Shown here: piece after piece, positions 29,698 to 42,273 of the stretch
Numbering within the stretch: the first letter of the stretch is position 1
Layout of the letters: the number at the start of each line of letters is the position of its first letter
Assembly (NCBI GenBank): GCA_036362985.1
Contig: JAYGXS010000005.1
Coordinates: 11,061,373 to 11,125,372 of the forward strand
Length of the DNA: 64,000 nt
Origin: Ligula intestinalis
Lineage: Eukaryota; Platyhelminthes; Cestoda; Diphyllobothriidea; Diphyllobothriidae
Reading direction: 5' to 3'
Position numbers and translations under genes: made by a program
Notes under the pieces: generated by a model
Databases searched by the model: none
Told to the model about the DNA's origin: nothing
Seen by the model: only the letters and a program-made list of their open reading frames with translations

Positions 29698-32600
29698 CGT
29701 CCAATTCCACCACACGTGATGAAAGTTTAGCAAGTCAAGGCCTGCATGCTGGTCAACAAGTTATAAACGCACAAGAGGACAATTATCGTTAATTATCGTT
29801 ATACGTTCGCAGTAATCAATCTGTCCTATAGATACTGCTAATTCATGTGTATATGTTACCCGCTTCTGCTACTGCTTTCTGCTCACGTTTCTTAGGAAAT
29901 ATCCGCAATGGATGTCAAAGCGTCAGGCGAATAAAACTGTTGTCCCATTGATCGAATCTTATTCTTAATTACTTCCTGGGACTCGTATGTTTGTTTGAGT
30001 CGGCAACAATATTTAATTTTTTGCTATGCACAGTGAACGTCGCATTCGGTCTGCACTTTTAGTCGGTTAGCTTATGTTAGTTGATGAAAAGAAGAACGTT
30101 TACTGCAGGTTGCGAACGAGAGTTATATTTTTGTTGAAACTGAAAGCAAAGATAATTACCCAATTTAGTTTACTTGGTTTGAAAGAGAATGTATAAATAT
30201 GTACTTGAACGCTCTTTTCATGCGGTATGGAAACAATAACAAATTCAACTCGTTGTCCATTTACGTTAGTTTCTGCGTGATTTGACAGAACCCCCTTGTG
30301 GTCTTACAAAGTTTGGACTTCGTCGAAAACGACGGTCGAATTGATGGTATGACAGAAAGTTTAAACGGTCAAAACGTGTTACTCAAAACGTGTAAGTAGC
30401 GGTTCAAGAACCATTAAAACACAAACCATAATATGGTTGGCTAATGGACGTACTCCATCGAGCATTTTACGAACAACGTGTAGAGTCCTGCTGGAAATAA
30501 CGGGCACGTTCCGCGAGACAGTTCGATGGAAGTATATTTTATTCCTACAGCAAGTCGTTTCGTTGCTTGACGTTTCTGATTCTCACTCGCACTCATCATC
30601 TGACTCCGTCTCGCACAAAGAAACGACAATGGTGACGGAATCTGGGTCACTAAAGGCTCGGGTCAGGACCTACAAGCAATTCTAGCATCAACTTGAATAC
30701 ACAGCGTCGAAGATGACAACTGCTGATTATTGTGACTAATGATTTGACTGGAATATGTGTTCTATAACTACTACATGCGTTGTATGCATATTACCATTCT
30801 CAGTGACTATGTACATTGCGGCGCTCGAATGTGAATCGAAAGGTCACGCCAATACACTTCTTGTTACGATGATAAAATCTTTTGAAAGTAGATTCTACAT
30901 ATTAAGTTATGTAAAAATTTTCGGAGAAAATATCATGTAAAGGAAAAAAGCACGTGGTAGTATTATCATAGGGCTCTAATTTCCAAGCTAACTCTTATGC
31001 TGTGTATTGCTTTGCCTCCTTATACTGTATTTGACTGTCAAAGCCAGTTGGCCAGTGCAGATCAGCCCGTTAAGTACGTTTAATCGTGCCCGTACCCAGT
31101 GGAGCATAACTGACTGTGAAATTGCAAATCGCCCAGGCTATAGTCAAAATATAAGGGGTGTTGTTCTGTCATGTGTCAAGCATATGCTAGTGGATCCCAA
31201 GAAGGAAATCGTCAAAAAGGCTGACGTGAGAAGGAAGTAGTTAAGCCCAATTTTCAACCAGAAGACCGATCAATCCAGACTTTTTGCAGCTAGTGATGTT
31301 GCTGAGTTGCTGTTTCCTGATGAGCAGGTACTTTTGTCTCTCGTATTCGCTCTGTACAGCTAGCGAACTCGAATAAAGTCTACTGTATAGGGGATTAGGT
31401 GAGGTAACAGTCGTGACGCATGGAAGACACACATAAATAGTAATATTCGATCGTTCATGACTATGGAGCATCCAACGTCTTTACAGGAATGGCGCAGCCG
31501 CGACGTACGCATAAATTTCTGTACAATAAAACGCATTCGGTTCTTTGCCTCTATATACTTTCCGTACAGCTAGCGAATTCAAATAAAGCCTACTGTATAG
31601 CGGATTAGACGCAGTGACGCATGTGTGGTACGTCTACCTAGTTTAGACTAAGGAACATCACACTTCTTAACAAGGTTTTCGCAGCCGCAACTTGCATATG
31701 AATTGTATCACTTGCATCCGACAGTTCGACCCGTTGCTCTCGACGATGTCCATAAGGATTTTCAGCCAGCTGAAGGCAGAAGTGGTGATTGGGGCTAGAT
31801 TACGATGACCGCAGACTTACTGGCTCGATCCCACTCTTCCATCACTCCAACACCTGAATCCTATGTTAAGAAAATAGTCGAGAAAACTAAAGATAGGCGA
31901 GAGTCCATGTGGCTAGCACGACCAATACTCCAACACGCTTACCAACAGCACACCTCGCTAGGTAGGCTCCCACTTGGTAGCGTGACACAGGCCAGCTTAT
32001 GAAGGAGCCATTGAGTCTGAATTTCAGCCTGCAGTAAGCCATTCCACTCAACAAGAAACGCTGGGCTGACTGTTGTGTTCAAGTTATCCCTTTAGTTGGC
32101 AACCCTCCAAGCCACGGCTTTTAGCGTTCTGTGGTAGCTTCAAACGCATCAACTTGTTTATACTGAGGACAGAAATACGCCGAGGGTCAACCTTACTCTC
32201 CCCCACCGCAAGCAATAGGCCACCCCCTAGCTTATCGGTTGGCTGAGGTGGGATAGGTTCGCTAGCTGCCATGTTCACAATGAGAGCATCTGATCCGATT
32301 TACCGCAAACTAGCAATCTCTTCTCTAGCAAATGCCTGTGCAGTAGCCAAATCAGGGCTACTAGGAACGAAAGGAGACGCAACGACTGACCTCGAATAAA
32401 ACCTTCGCATACATTATGCCTAAACTCGAGCAAACGGGCTCATACTTGCTTCCATAATAAAACTTATTCAAGGCAGCACCAGCCTCCACATGGCTGTAGG
32501 CTTTTCCTTTTCCCAACGACGTCTTCATTCGCCGGTTTATCTTAACTGAGACACGTTTCTTTTTTGGGATAGCGAAGAAAAATTGTTTACGGGGTGGATG

Positions 32601-34744
32601 CTTTCTAAATCATCTGACCGCATAATGCTTAACTGACCCGGCTTGCAAGATCCGATTTATTCACCATCCCAGTCATTGCTTGAAGCATAATTATTTTGCC
32701 CGTAATTGAAGAGCAGCTTGTCCGATTGCCACGCCAAGCTTCTGCTCGAGAGAAGTAGCGTCTACCGTCGGTATTAGTGTACCGAGCCTGAATTTTAAAA
32801 AGTTGGACAGATTTAAGACGTAAATATTTGCCACATGTAAGATGTCGGCCATTATTCATACTAATGACACACTCTCGATGCCACACACCGAGCAGTTTAT
32901 TTAAACGTTGATATGAAAACGAAATCTTTTGACTATCAATATACAAAAACATAAACTTTACCGGAGTCCTGCAGCTTCAGCCCGCAGCTTGTCGATATGT
33001 CAAATAGTATCCAAGCCAATACTGTCGATCTTTCTGTTTCTGTTAAACTGCTTTAGTCACTATCGTTTGCAGAAGATGAAGACTGTCAAACAGATTCGTC
33101 TGTTTAATTGCAGTAAAGTAAAACAAAAACAGCGTCTTATGTACAACGCTTGTCTTAAGGGAGGTTAAAAATTTTCCAATTTCGATTTTAAGCTGACACT
33201 GTAAACAAAGGCTCTGCGAGAGCCGATTTTCTTCAGTAATAATAGAAGGGTTTATTTCAAAAAATATGTTTCATTGCAGCCTGTTGAAACATTAAATTTT
33301 TGTTGCTCTTATTTTATAACTAGTTAGATTGAAAACAACTCTTTCGAACGAAGCAATGGAGGCATGTAGCATTGTGTCAATGAAATGCATTACTAGTCCG
33401 CAACATAAATGGCCGCGCTAAACTTTCGATTCTACAGTTACCGATGTTCTAGAAGAACTTGATTTTTTGGCGGCCTCATGAACGGTTATTTCCATTTTGA
33501 ATTAGGTTGTCAAACAGGCATCGTATGCTTACAACACATTTTTTTTAACCTTAAGCAACTGCAAAGCTCTATCGAGGGAGCAATTTCCGCTGGTGAACCT
33601 AGATTTAAGTCTGACCTTCTTAATCCCGCTTTAACAGAGAGATCTGCTAGCCGAAATGCATGAACTTCGCTGAGTTTTTTTATGTAGATGTCAACCATTG
33701 TTGTCTTTCAAATGTTTATTTCTTTGTTCCATTAAGCTGTCGATCATTACTATAAGCAATCGTGAAAAACTGGTTAAACATAGTACAATCCATCGGCCAC
33801 AAAGGCTTAAATTACAATCTGAAAGCTGATCCTAATTGCTTAGCGCTGATTTTGTAGGTCATGTAATGTAAGTACTTAGTTGCCGACGTTTAGTCGTGGT
33901 ATCCAGCAAAAAATGCACTCCGAAATTGCAGGAGAACGACGATGTCCTTAAAGGAGACACCTTATGCCTTAATTGTCTTCCAAATTAGTTTATCAAGATA
34001 TATATGAAAAACAACCGCCGAGAAAAGGCGAGATGATGGTCAACAAGAGGTGTCCATACGAAATGGCTTTATTCCAGTAAGAGCAAGTTAGTAAACGTCT
34101 AAAACGCCTATTATTTCTGCTATTGCGTACAGGCACACAGCTGCAATAGTGCATTTTCATCCTTTAGCACTTTTACTTTCGCTTTCATCAAAAGGATAGG
34201 CATCATTTCGAATGTTTTTTTTTCTTTCAATTTGCAGCTTCCTCTTCATTGATTCATCAGAGCACAGTTAATGGCCAAAAACCTAGACAACTATCCTCGC
34301 AAGTGCAAAATTATCATGCAACAAGACGCAGAAAAAATATAGATGGCAAGTCTAGCTCAATGGGTTGATAGCATGGATGCCAACCAAGAATTTTCTGCCA
34401 TCTATAAATTTTGGAAAAAGTGCTGAAAGATCACTCTTCGGTGGATAGTTGCGACGGCAGATGTGGTGGCCATATGGCTTACAAACAAAATTGTTTCTGT
34501 CAACAGGCCTGACTTCAAGGTCTCCAATTACAATACCCAAAATTGTTCACCCGATGTTACTATGAAGATACCTCACCATTACTCAAAAGCTGATTCCCAG
34601 CACATTCCCCACCAAACCGTGACGGTAACAGAGTTAAGCACGAATGCGCCTGATACCTGACATATCTAAAAGTCCTCAAACGAATACTACCGTAACTTGC
34701 ATATATTATTGTGCAGGATAGGTGGGAATCTCAATAAAGGAGAA
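29698..34744. other. Mostly unassigned DNA
   Basis: The only structure noted is the ~210-bp tandem duplication at 31335-31715 and a poor hammerhead-like string near 30573-30612 (minus, ending GAAACGTC). Short frames at 31805, 32084, 32629 and 33478 show no domain or splice context. Confidence 0.4.
31335..31715 (+). repeat. Tandem duplication, ~210-bp period
   Basis: GTACAGCTAGCGAA(C/T)TC occurs at 31354 and again at 31564. It is followed in both by AATAAAG(T/C)CTACTGTATAG, a GTGACGCATG stretch and a GCGCAGCCGC / CGCAGCCGC stretch. Confidence 0.7.
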
Positions 34745-34860
34745 TATACGAGTTCCAGGCAGCATTTCCGAAGAAGAAGATGCAATCACTGGAACAAGGA
34801 CTTTATTTTCCTGACGTTTCGGATTCCGTCGGGAATCCTTAGTCATAGGAGGGAATAATT
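34745..34860 (-). mobile_element. PLE 3'-end remnant with damaged hammerhead
   Basis: On the minus strand GGATTCC/GGAATCC forms a perfect 7-bp stem II, followed by GAAACGTC and AATAAAG, then a GTTCCAGTGATTGCATC(TTC)n end. The CUGAUGA box has decayed to CTATGA, so activity is unlikely. The same 3' tail occurs near 29250. Confidence 0.55.
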
Positions 34861-35964
34861 AAAAAACATATGTTATCTGGATTCGACACAGTGAACTGGA
34901 TTGTGGTTTATACGTAAGTAAAACCACCTTTCTTAGCGAAATTGCTACATCAGATGTACAGTTAGTTGTTGGTTAAGAACAGAAAGTTCAATTGTTTATA
35001 TGAAAAATTGCATAGTAAATGGGCTTCGCATTCGCATTGGCAGACTTGGCGTGTTGTTATCATTTACCTTAATAAAAAAATAAGAAAGAAAAAGAAGGTT
35101 GCCAGCTCAGAGCACCTAACTGGCATACTTTCGCCCAGATCGCCTTCATAGCGAATTGTGTGCCAAAGTTGCCGGAAATTCTGTGCGGCTTATTCAGTCT
35201 TATGCCTGGTGTTCAGACTATTGATGTTTGCTCGAACTGAAAAGCCCTCTGTTGTTCGTAATTTTAGCGTGATGAAAGATGTTTACATAATATTTCCCTA
35301 CCCTGCATCTTATCAATACTTCAACAGTAAAAAGCAAACGGTCGTGTTAGGTTTATATCACATGCCATTCGAAACTGCAATTTATCTGGACTTGCGACCT
35401 TATTAATTTATGGTTTAAATGCGGATAGACTTTGCATAAATTTGGCTAAGATTGACGCGCTTTAAAATTTTATCTGATGTCTTTCAAAAATATATCTTGG
35501 TTTCTTGGTATTACAAGGAGAACCAATACTGACAGTGTCCGTATTACAGTACCGTCAATAGAAAAACTTATTAAGTTCTAATACCAGTGCGAAATCTTGA
35601 GCGACCATTGCTTGCCTTTGCTTGAAAATGACATTCCAGACATGAATAGGTAGACATAATGTACAACATCCGTCTGCACTACCGGCCATAGTAAACAAAT
35701 TGCCAGCACCATCAACTGGGTGTAACCTGCAGTGTGACACACCATCCCACGGAAGCAAAAAAAACTGTGATTTAAATCACGTCAGATCTAAAAGTGTTCA
35801 TGGATAGTGTTACTTGCAAAATTGCAAGGATAACGAAAGTCTTCTACAATGTAAATGCCACCGAAATAGCGAAAATATGAAGGGTGTTTTTATCAATGGA
35901 AATTGTGCTTTAAAAAGAGAATGCTTCAAAACATAAACTATCTTACTTAAATCGAAGAAGCATA
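34861..35964. other. Unassigned DNA 3' of the dehydratase gene
   Basis: The frame at 35555-35758 (minus) has no flanking splice logic. No other signal is recognised. Confidence 0.4.
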
Positions 35965-35970
35965 TTTATT
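35965..35970 (-). terminator. Poly(A) signal of the dehydratase gene
   Basis: AATAAA on the minus strand lies 113 nt downstream of the TGA at 36085-36083. Confidence 0.55.
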
Positions 35971-36082
35971 ATACAATATTTTATTATAAGATGTTAGCAT
36001 CGGAAATAAAACAACTACAAAGTGCGTAATGGACCGAGTATTTTGTTGCCTAGTTGACTTTAAAAGACGCACTTTGCACACA

Positions 36083-39000
36083 TCAAACAGTCGGAACCTT
36101 CCATTTAACGCTGCCATAACGTATAATGAGTGCATCATGAAGTTGCTGCGCATGACGTTCATCTCGAGTCTCTACGATACATTTCACTGAGGCTTTGAAA
36201 ACTTCTGATTTCAGGAAACACCGATCATGGTAGACTTCGCGAATACTGAAAAAAAACAAGACAAAAGTATAGATTAAAACATGCCATCGAGCATCCGGGA
36301 GTAATTTAAGACGATCTTACATAGCAGTTACCTAGCTTTGTCCTATATAACGGAATGATTGAAGAATTAACCTAACTCTGCAAATGGTCTTGATCAAAAG
36401 AACAGTATCAAAAAACAGATAAATAAATATTTAATCCCTTTCCTAGGTATATAAAACTTTTCATAAGATTATACGAGGTTAATTATTTAACCGAGAAAAT
36501 TGCTTAAGGTCATTCAAAAAAATAAACAAAAATAACCTACCTAACGCCCAGATCTCGAAGCATATTACAGAGATCAGCTAGGCCACCAGCCCTATCCGTC
36601 ATATTTATTTTAAAGCCGACTAAACGGCATTCTACTGCAAGTGCTCTGTCAATGACTTTTCCAAGAATAGCTGAGTCAATATTGCCACCGCACAAAATGC
36701 AAACGATTCTGCAAAAAATAAACAAAATGATAATAGTGCAGTCTTCACCTTCATAATATAACCAACAAAAATTTTTAACTATGCTAACTTTTTTCCTTTG
36801 AGTTCGGGGAAGGTGCCGGCAATTATAGCGCCAAAACCAATTGCCCCGGCACCCTCGACAACACACTTTTCCGTTTCAAGCAGATCAAGGATAGCACGTA
36901 TAACAAAGCTCTCATCGATTGCTTCTATTTTATCCAACAAGGGTTTCAAGGTTTCCAGGGAATTAACACCGACTGAAGGCACAAGTAGACCTAAATAAAT
37001 CAATGAGAAAGCAAAAAGGTATCCAACCATCTGCTAACGTGTTGTCGCAGGGCGTGTAAACAGGTTTTCCGGCAGTCCAAGCTCTTGAAAACGAAGGACA
37101 TTGCAGTGATTCAACACCCTACATAAAATTAAACGTTAGTTTAAAGTCAAAAAATACGATTTGTTTAATCACACTTAATTAGAACGAGTAACATACATAA
37201 ACTTTAACACTGGGTTTTAGTTTCTTTACTGCGCATGCAACTCCTGCAATAAGACCAGCACCGCCAACAGGTACGATGATAGCATCAACATCTGGAACCT
37301 GTTCGAGGATTTCCAAACCAATCGTGCCCTGACCAGCAAGAATATGTGGATGATCGTACCTAGACAACAATTTGAATTAACAAATAATCCACTCAATGCA
37401 AAAAACGAGAGCGTTTAAGAATGCCATAAAAATAACCTAAGGTAACATACCCATTGATATAGGTGTAGCCGTGTTGATGAGCAAGTTTCAATGCAACTCG
37501 TCGAGCCTGAATTTTTAAAAATCACTCAATTTTGACTTGATATTCAATTAACATTTTTGCATGTTTAAATTCTTTCAAAAGTGGAAGTTTAGATAACGCA
37601 TATTAAAAGCACACATGCAGCAACTTACTTCACTTATGCTCTTTCCTTTTAATATTATTTTTGCTCCAAAAGCGAGACAATTGTTGATTTTCGGAAGTGG
37701 TGTTATAGTAGGCATGACAACCGTCACGGGTATGCCTAGTTTTCCTGCATGGCAAGCCATTGCAGATGAATGGTTGCCAGTGCTTGCAGAAATGGCTCCT
37801 ATACGTTTTTGATCCTATAATGGGTTGAAATTGAAAGGTTATGTTTGAATAGAAAACAATTGCATTATGTATGCTGCGTATCACAAACTCGTTACGAAAG
37901 TGGCTGAACACAATTTTGTATAATTCCAGCTGGGTAGTTTGAGATTATCGATGGTACGTTAAACTGAATTCAACGTAGTTTTTGATTTTCTGCTTGTAGA
38001 CACTATGGACAGGGTAGGTAAAACAGACAGACAGGCTACACACTGCAATATATATTGAGATATAAGAGGAGTGTGAAGATTCTAAACCAACCACTTCACA
38101 TATTATAATGCTCAACCTCTAGAGGAAAAGGCAAACATTTTAGATATACCTAAATGGAAAAAGCTTAGGGCAAAACAAAGAATAAATGTATATTTTGCAT
38201 AACGTGGAGGTTGAAATTATTGACTTACAGCCGTTAATGCACTAAGAGTGTTACAAGCTCCACGTTCCTTAAAACTCCCGGTTATGTGTTCGAACTCCTT
38301 CTTAAAGTACAATTCCAAGCCATACTGATCTGACAAACGCGATCGCTACAAATGCAACTTCATAAAATATCCTTACAGTGCAGGTTGTTCTTTGTATCGT
38401 CCCTTTTATACGTTCAGCCGCTTCCAGGACTTGAGAGAAATTAATTGCTCGGGGATTAGCAGGATCACATTCCGGGTCGAAAACCTCCGGATCGTTTTCC
38501 TCCGGAATTTCCATATCTACGAAAGAGTAAGGATTGCTCGCTGATCTTTACCTATTTCCTCGATCATTTTGCAAGTTTGTCGACGTTGAGTAATTTCGCC
38601 TCTTGTTCCACTTCATAATAACGCACGCATTTATACTCAAAGTTAACCTTTAATGTCGATATAGTAAAACACATTTTAGTAGGTTTTTTAAATTTTTTTT
38701 TGTCCAATTGTACATTTTTTGAGTGTCAGGGAAAGAAGTCTTCATACAGCTTTTTTAAACTTCCATTGAAGTTGACGTTAATGTTGCTTGTGATTGTATC
38801 AAGGATTTTATAATAACTAATGAACGGTGAAAGTAAAACCGGAATGATTGAAATTTCCCATTGACACAGAATATCAGGACTTTCTGATCCTTTTTTGGAC
38901 AGTATATATATCATTCACTTAGCAAAATACGCTAAGTAAAGCATGGAACGTTGCACTAACTAAGTATTGTATTCTGCTGTCGCAGATGTGATGCCAATTT

Positions 39001-39174
39001 ATTGACGAAAATCTGACAGTATTTATGGAGACGGAAGAGTAAACGGTGTGACGGCAGGAATTTTTTTCCCAGGGGAAAGCATAAGTCATAGTATATTTTT
39101 TAGCGATCGTAAAAATATACATCATTGCAAGAATGATTCAAGTACTTACTTTCTTGGAAAACCTCAGAATCCAT
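36083..39174 (-). CDS. ACT-domain threonine dehydratase / serine racemase-family PLP enzyme, complete
   Basis: Ten exons (39174-39150, 38516-38377, 38345-38229, 37814-37629, 37506-37451, 37359-37197, 37118-37028, 36990-36789, 36708-36541, 36245-36083) join to 1311 nt, 436 codons plus TGA, with no internal stop. It is a fold-type II PLP enzyme, expected to deaminate threonine to 2-oxobutanoate (or act on serine). Lys81 in TGSFKERGA is the Schiff-base lysine. ASTGNH (104-109) and the loop VGGAGLIAG (206-214) hold the cofactor; CGGNID (333-338) ends the catalytic domain. Residues ~354-432 form one ACT domain ([30 protein letters not shown]), the usual allosteric amino-acid sensor. The 25-nt first exon is inferred: its phase fits and it supplies an ATG, but a second in-frame ATG starts at 38514. 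A serine racemase without ACT would be ~100 residues shorter. Confidence 0.9.
36991..37027 (-). other. 37-bp micro-intron
   Basis: GTTGGA...TTTAG splits a Gly codon in ADG|LLVP. The paralogue has a 37-bp intron in the same place with a GTTTGA donor. Both donors are poor matches to GTRAGT. Confidence 0.75.
38346..38376 (-). other. 31-bp micro-intron
   Basis: GTAAGG...TTTGTAG separates ACT and CGA codons. 31 is not a multiple of 3, so it must be removed to keep the frame. The paralogue has a 31-bp intron at the same codon boundary. Confidence 0.8.
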
Positions 39175-41589
39175 TGGCTTTCCCCATAGACGCGGCAGTG
39201 TGTTCTTTGATAGTTCTGACACTTTACATGCAATAAGACGTATGATAAATTGTTCCAGTTGTCTGCTGTCGAAATGCTGCCGTCTCGGAAAACATTATGC
39301 TACGATATCAGTGAAAATTACCAGTTAATTATAGGATTAGCGACGACCGTCAACTCAACGTTTACTGTGAGGTTTAGATTATATTTTTAAAAGCTTTTGT
39401 CCGCAGAAATAACGCTGCCGGAAATTTACCTTGATGATTGTAGTTCGATGGCTGATTTCGATTAAGTCCATCGTGCGCTCCAAACAGGTTCGTGCTCGGA
39501 GCAATAAGCAAAACTGGAATTAATTGTAAGTGAATGTAAACTCGCAGGAGTTGAGCGCGCTTTCTCCCTTCACCCGCCTGGGTCGGTCACAAGAAACAGT
39601 CAAAATGAATGGACGGCATGCAGCTTTGACCGCATTCTTCAACGCAGCGCAGAAAACCACGTGGATATGACTTGCATGGCAGCATAATTTTGCGCTGGCA
39701 CTACCACACTACCCACCTTCACACACCTTCAGTAAATGTCAACACAAACCCAAGGAGATTGAGACTGATACTGCTACGTACATAACTGGAAGTGCAGCTA
39801 AATGATAATGGTGCTGTTACTTATTCTCATATCCAAAAAGCACCAATCAACCCAGAGTCTGAGGCACCTGAAATTTTACAGGATGAGATGCAGGGAGGCA
39901 GTGGGGCAAACACTGTGTATTTACCGCGATTAAATCGCATCTTTACTCCTATTTCTACAAGTATCTCCACAAACCAGGCCTATATGCAGCACTAATAGAA
40001 CCTCCACATCCATAGTCTGCAATGACCACGTAATGCTCCTAAATGCAAAAGGAATGATGAAGGTGGCTGATTGTATACGTTTGCCTATTAAGTACATAAG
40101 ATATTAAAGTTACTTAAGATACTTTATACTTTTTTATAGCATCATATTTATTTTATGTATTTTTGGGTGGCCAATATTTGCATGCAGTGTGCAATATGGT
40201 CTTCAAAAGCATTACCTAGTACCCTTAATATATGAACATTACTGAACTATAGCAAAAAAAACAAAATAAAAGCCTTTTTATATTTTACTTTGAACCCAGC
40301 TAGGCTTCATGCTGAAGATAATGCTGCTGAAGCAGCAGCCCGCAGTCTGCTAACCCTTCGGTCGATAGCGCGCAACTTTTGCCGACAACCATTGAGGAAG
40401 ACTGAGAACATTGTGTTCTTGTTCCAACCCTCTCCGTCTTGAAGTAATGTCCTTAAACGATATGCAACATTTCTGCTGCTGATGTGTCAACTGAGCTGAC
40501 AACTGTACATATATTCCGTTTGTATCATACGTTTGAAGTTAGGTTTTTTCACTTGAAAAAACACCCTATCTCGCCCAGTTTTGACAAAACACAAAACCTG
40601 AAAGAAAACCAATACTTACTGCAACATAGGTAGTTTGTTTGAGGTTTTTTTCCGGTCTTCGAGGTTTTGGAAAGTGCCCAAGAAGTTCACTTCCAACTCT
40701 TTACAATGGCCTTTAAACTGGCATAATAAGCATATTATTATTATTATTATTATCAAATGTGAATGAAATTAAATTTGTCTTTTTTTCCTTATCTTTTGGA
40801 TTCGAAACAGACTGCTGAAAGACGAGCGATGCTACACCTGACATATGCTTTTCTGCAATTCATACCTCTCTTGACTGTTATACGATACTGCATTAGCAGT
40901 TCATTGTACCGCCAGTTCATGTTAATTGTAGACGCTATATCATTACAATTATACACAGCGTCTTGGGAAATACGCAATGGAAAACTTTCTTAGGTAGGCT
41001 TACTGCTATTTAGTGATTTTTTAGACTATTCTAATTTAAAAATATCAAAACCGGTATATGAGGATAACGATGAAGATTAGGAATGATACAACTCACATAG
41101 ATCCTTCACGGTCCTAGCCGGCAGTAGTCAAGCAGTCGACTTGCCAAAGAATGACTCCGTGAAGATCAGGATCCAAGTTCGTTGGGCCGCACTTGTACAA
41201 ATTTAGGAAATTATCGTTTGCAAATTGTCGCTGGATTCTTCTGAGCCCGAGAATTATCACCAGAGAGGTGTCGTTGAAAGGAAAAATAAACAGTGGCAAG
41301 TGAGAAGAGAATTGAGCTGTGGAGTGTGTTTAGCAAGACAGTTGCTGGCACGCGTCAAAACCGAAAGTGTGCTTGTGTGTTATGTTTGAGTTTAAACAAA
41401 TTTGGCTATTGATAAGTTTAAACATAGCATAAGTTGTACCAAGAGCCCACATAATGCCCCCACCAGAGCGCTGGTGGGTTATAAACGCTCGACAAAAGAG
41501 GATGTACAAAAAGGTTAAACAACAAGTCTCGCAAGTTGGTAGGAAAATGAACATGTCTACCAGAACGAGTGGAAGGTGGGAAAGATGTG
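39175..41589. other. Unassigned DNA upstream of the dehydratase gene
   Basis: A (TTA)n run lies at 40734-40753. The promoter must lie within the first part, but no convincing TATA or initiator was recognised. 39540-39760 is GC-richer and may be a repeat. Frames at 39792 and 40763 have no support. Confidence 0.4.
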
Positions 41590-42273
41590 TGAGGGGGGTT
41601 CGAGGGGTGGGGATAAATTCGGGTGGGGAGGGTAGCGGTGGGCTGGGGGAGCAGGTGGAGTGCAGGGCGAAGGTGCCGTGGAAGTAGACGGACCAGGTGA
41701 TGGTGTCGTGGAAAAAGGAACAAAGTTCACCACACCCACGGTGGAAAAGAAGACGCTATGCCTCAAAGTCCCCTTTCAAGAGGATGCAGCAAGGGAGCTC
41801 TTAAGCAGACGCCTCAACTAAGCCGTAGCACAAACCTTCCCAGCAGCAAAATTTCGGGTGTTATTTTCAACCAACCCGGTACTTCACGGTGAAAGTAAGG
41901 ATGAGCTACCAACTCAGACTACTTCTATGTGTATCTTATCATTAACTTGCTCCAGTGGAGCTGGTTATATCGATCGTACGAGTGGGCGCTTATTTAAAAG
42001 TATATGGGACACCTCCCGGCATGGCATGCCAAAAGCGAGACCAAAGGCATAAACAGTTCTATCCTCGTGCATATGGTTGACACCGGACATCGTGTGGACC
42101 CAAGCGAAGCCCGTAAGGTAATTTACAAGGTCCCACCAAACTACCCAAAGTCCCTGGGTCAACGTCTGCTAGCAGCAGCAGCAGCAACCGCAATCCGATT
42201 GAGGAAACCGGTTTTATTTGCACAAAAGATCCTCGTGCAAGCCCCCATCATGGCATGGCCAACAATTTCCTAA
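41590..42273 (+). mobile_element. Penelope-like GIY-YIG fragment with Gly-rich linker
   Basis: The plus strand has a Gly-rich stretch (GGAGGVQGEGAVEVDGPGDG), then KTLCLKVPFQEDAARELLSR, a stop, AQTFPAAKFRVLFS, and after a frame change the GIY-YIG tail (ILVHMVDTGHRVDPSEARK, AIRLRKPVLFAQK, PIMAWPT). It is the sibling of the minus-strand fragment at 9686-10345. Confidence 0.7.

Noticed and set aside
30573..30612. Hammerhead-like string with GAAACGTC
   Set aside because: The CUGANGA box is altered and no convincing stem II pairs; at best a remnant.
41418..41766. Proline/serine-rich minus-strand frames
   Set aside because: They are antisense shadows of the Gly-rich PLE linker.
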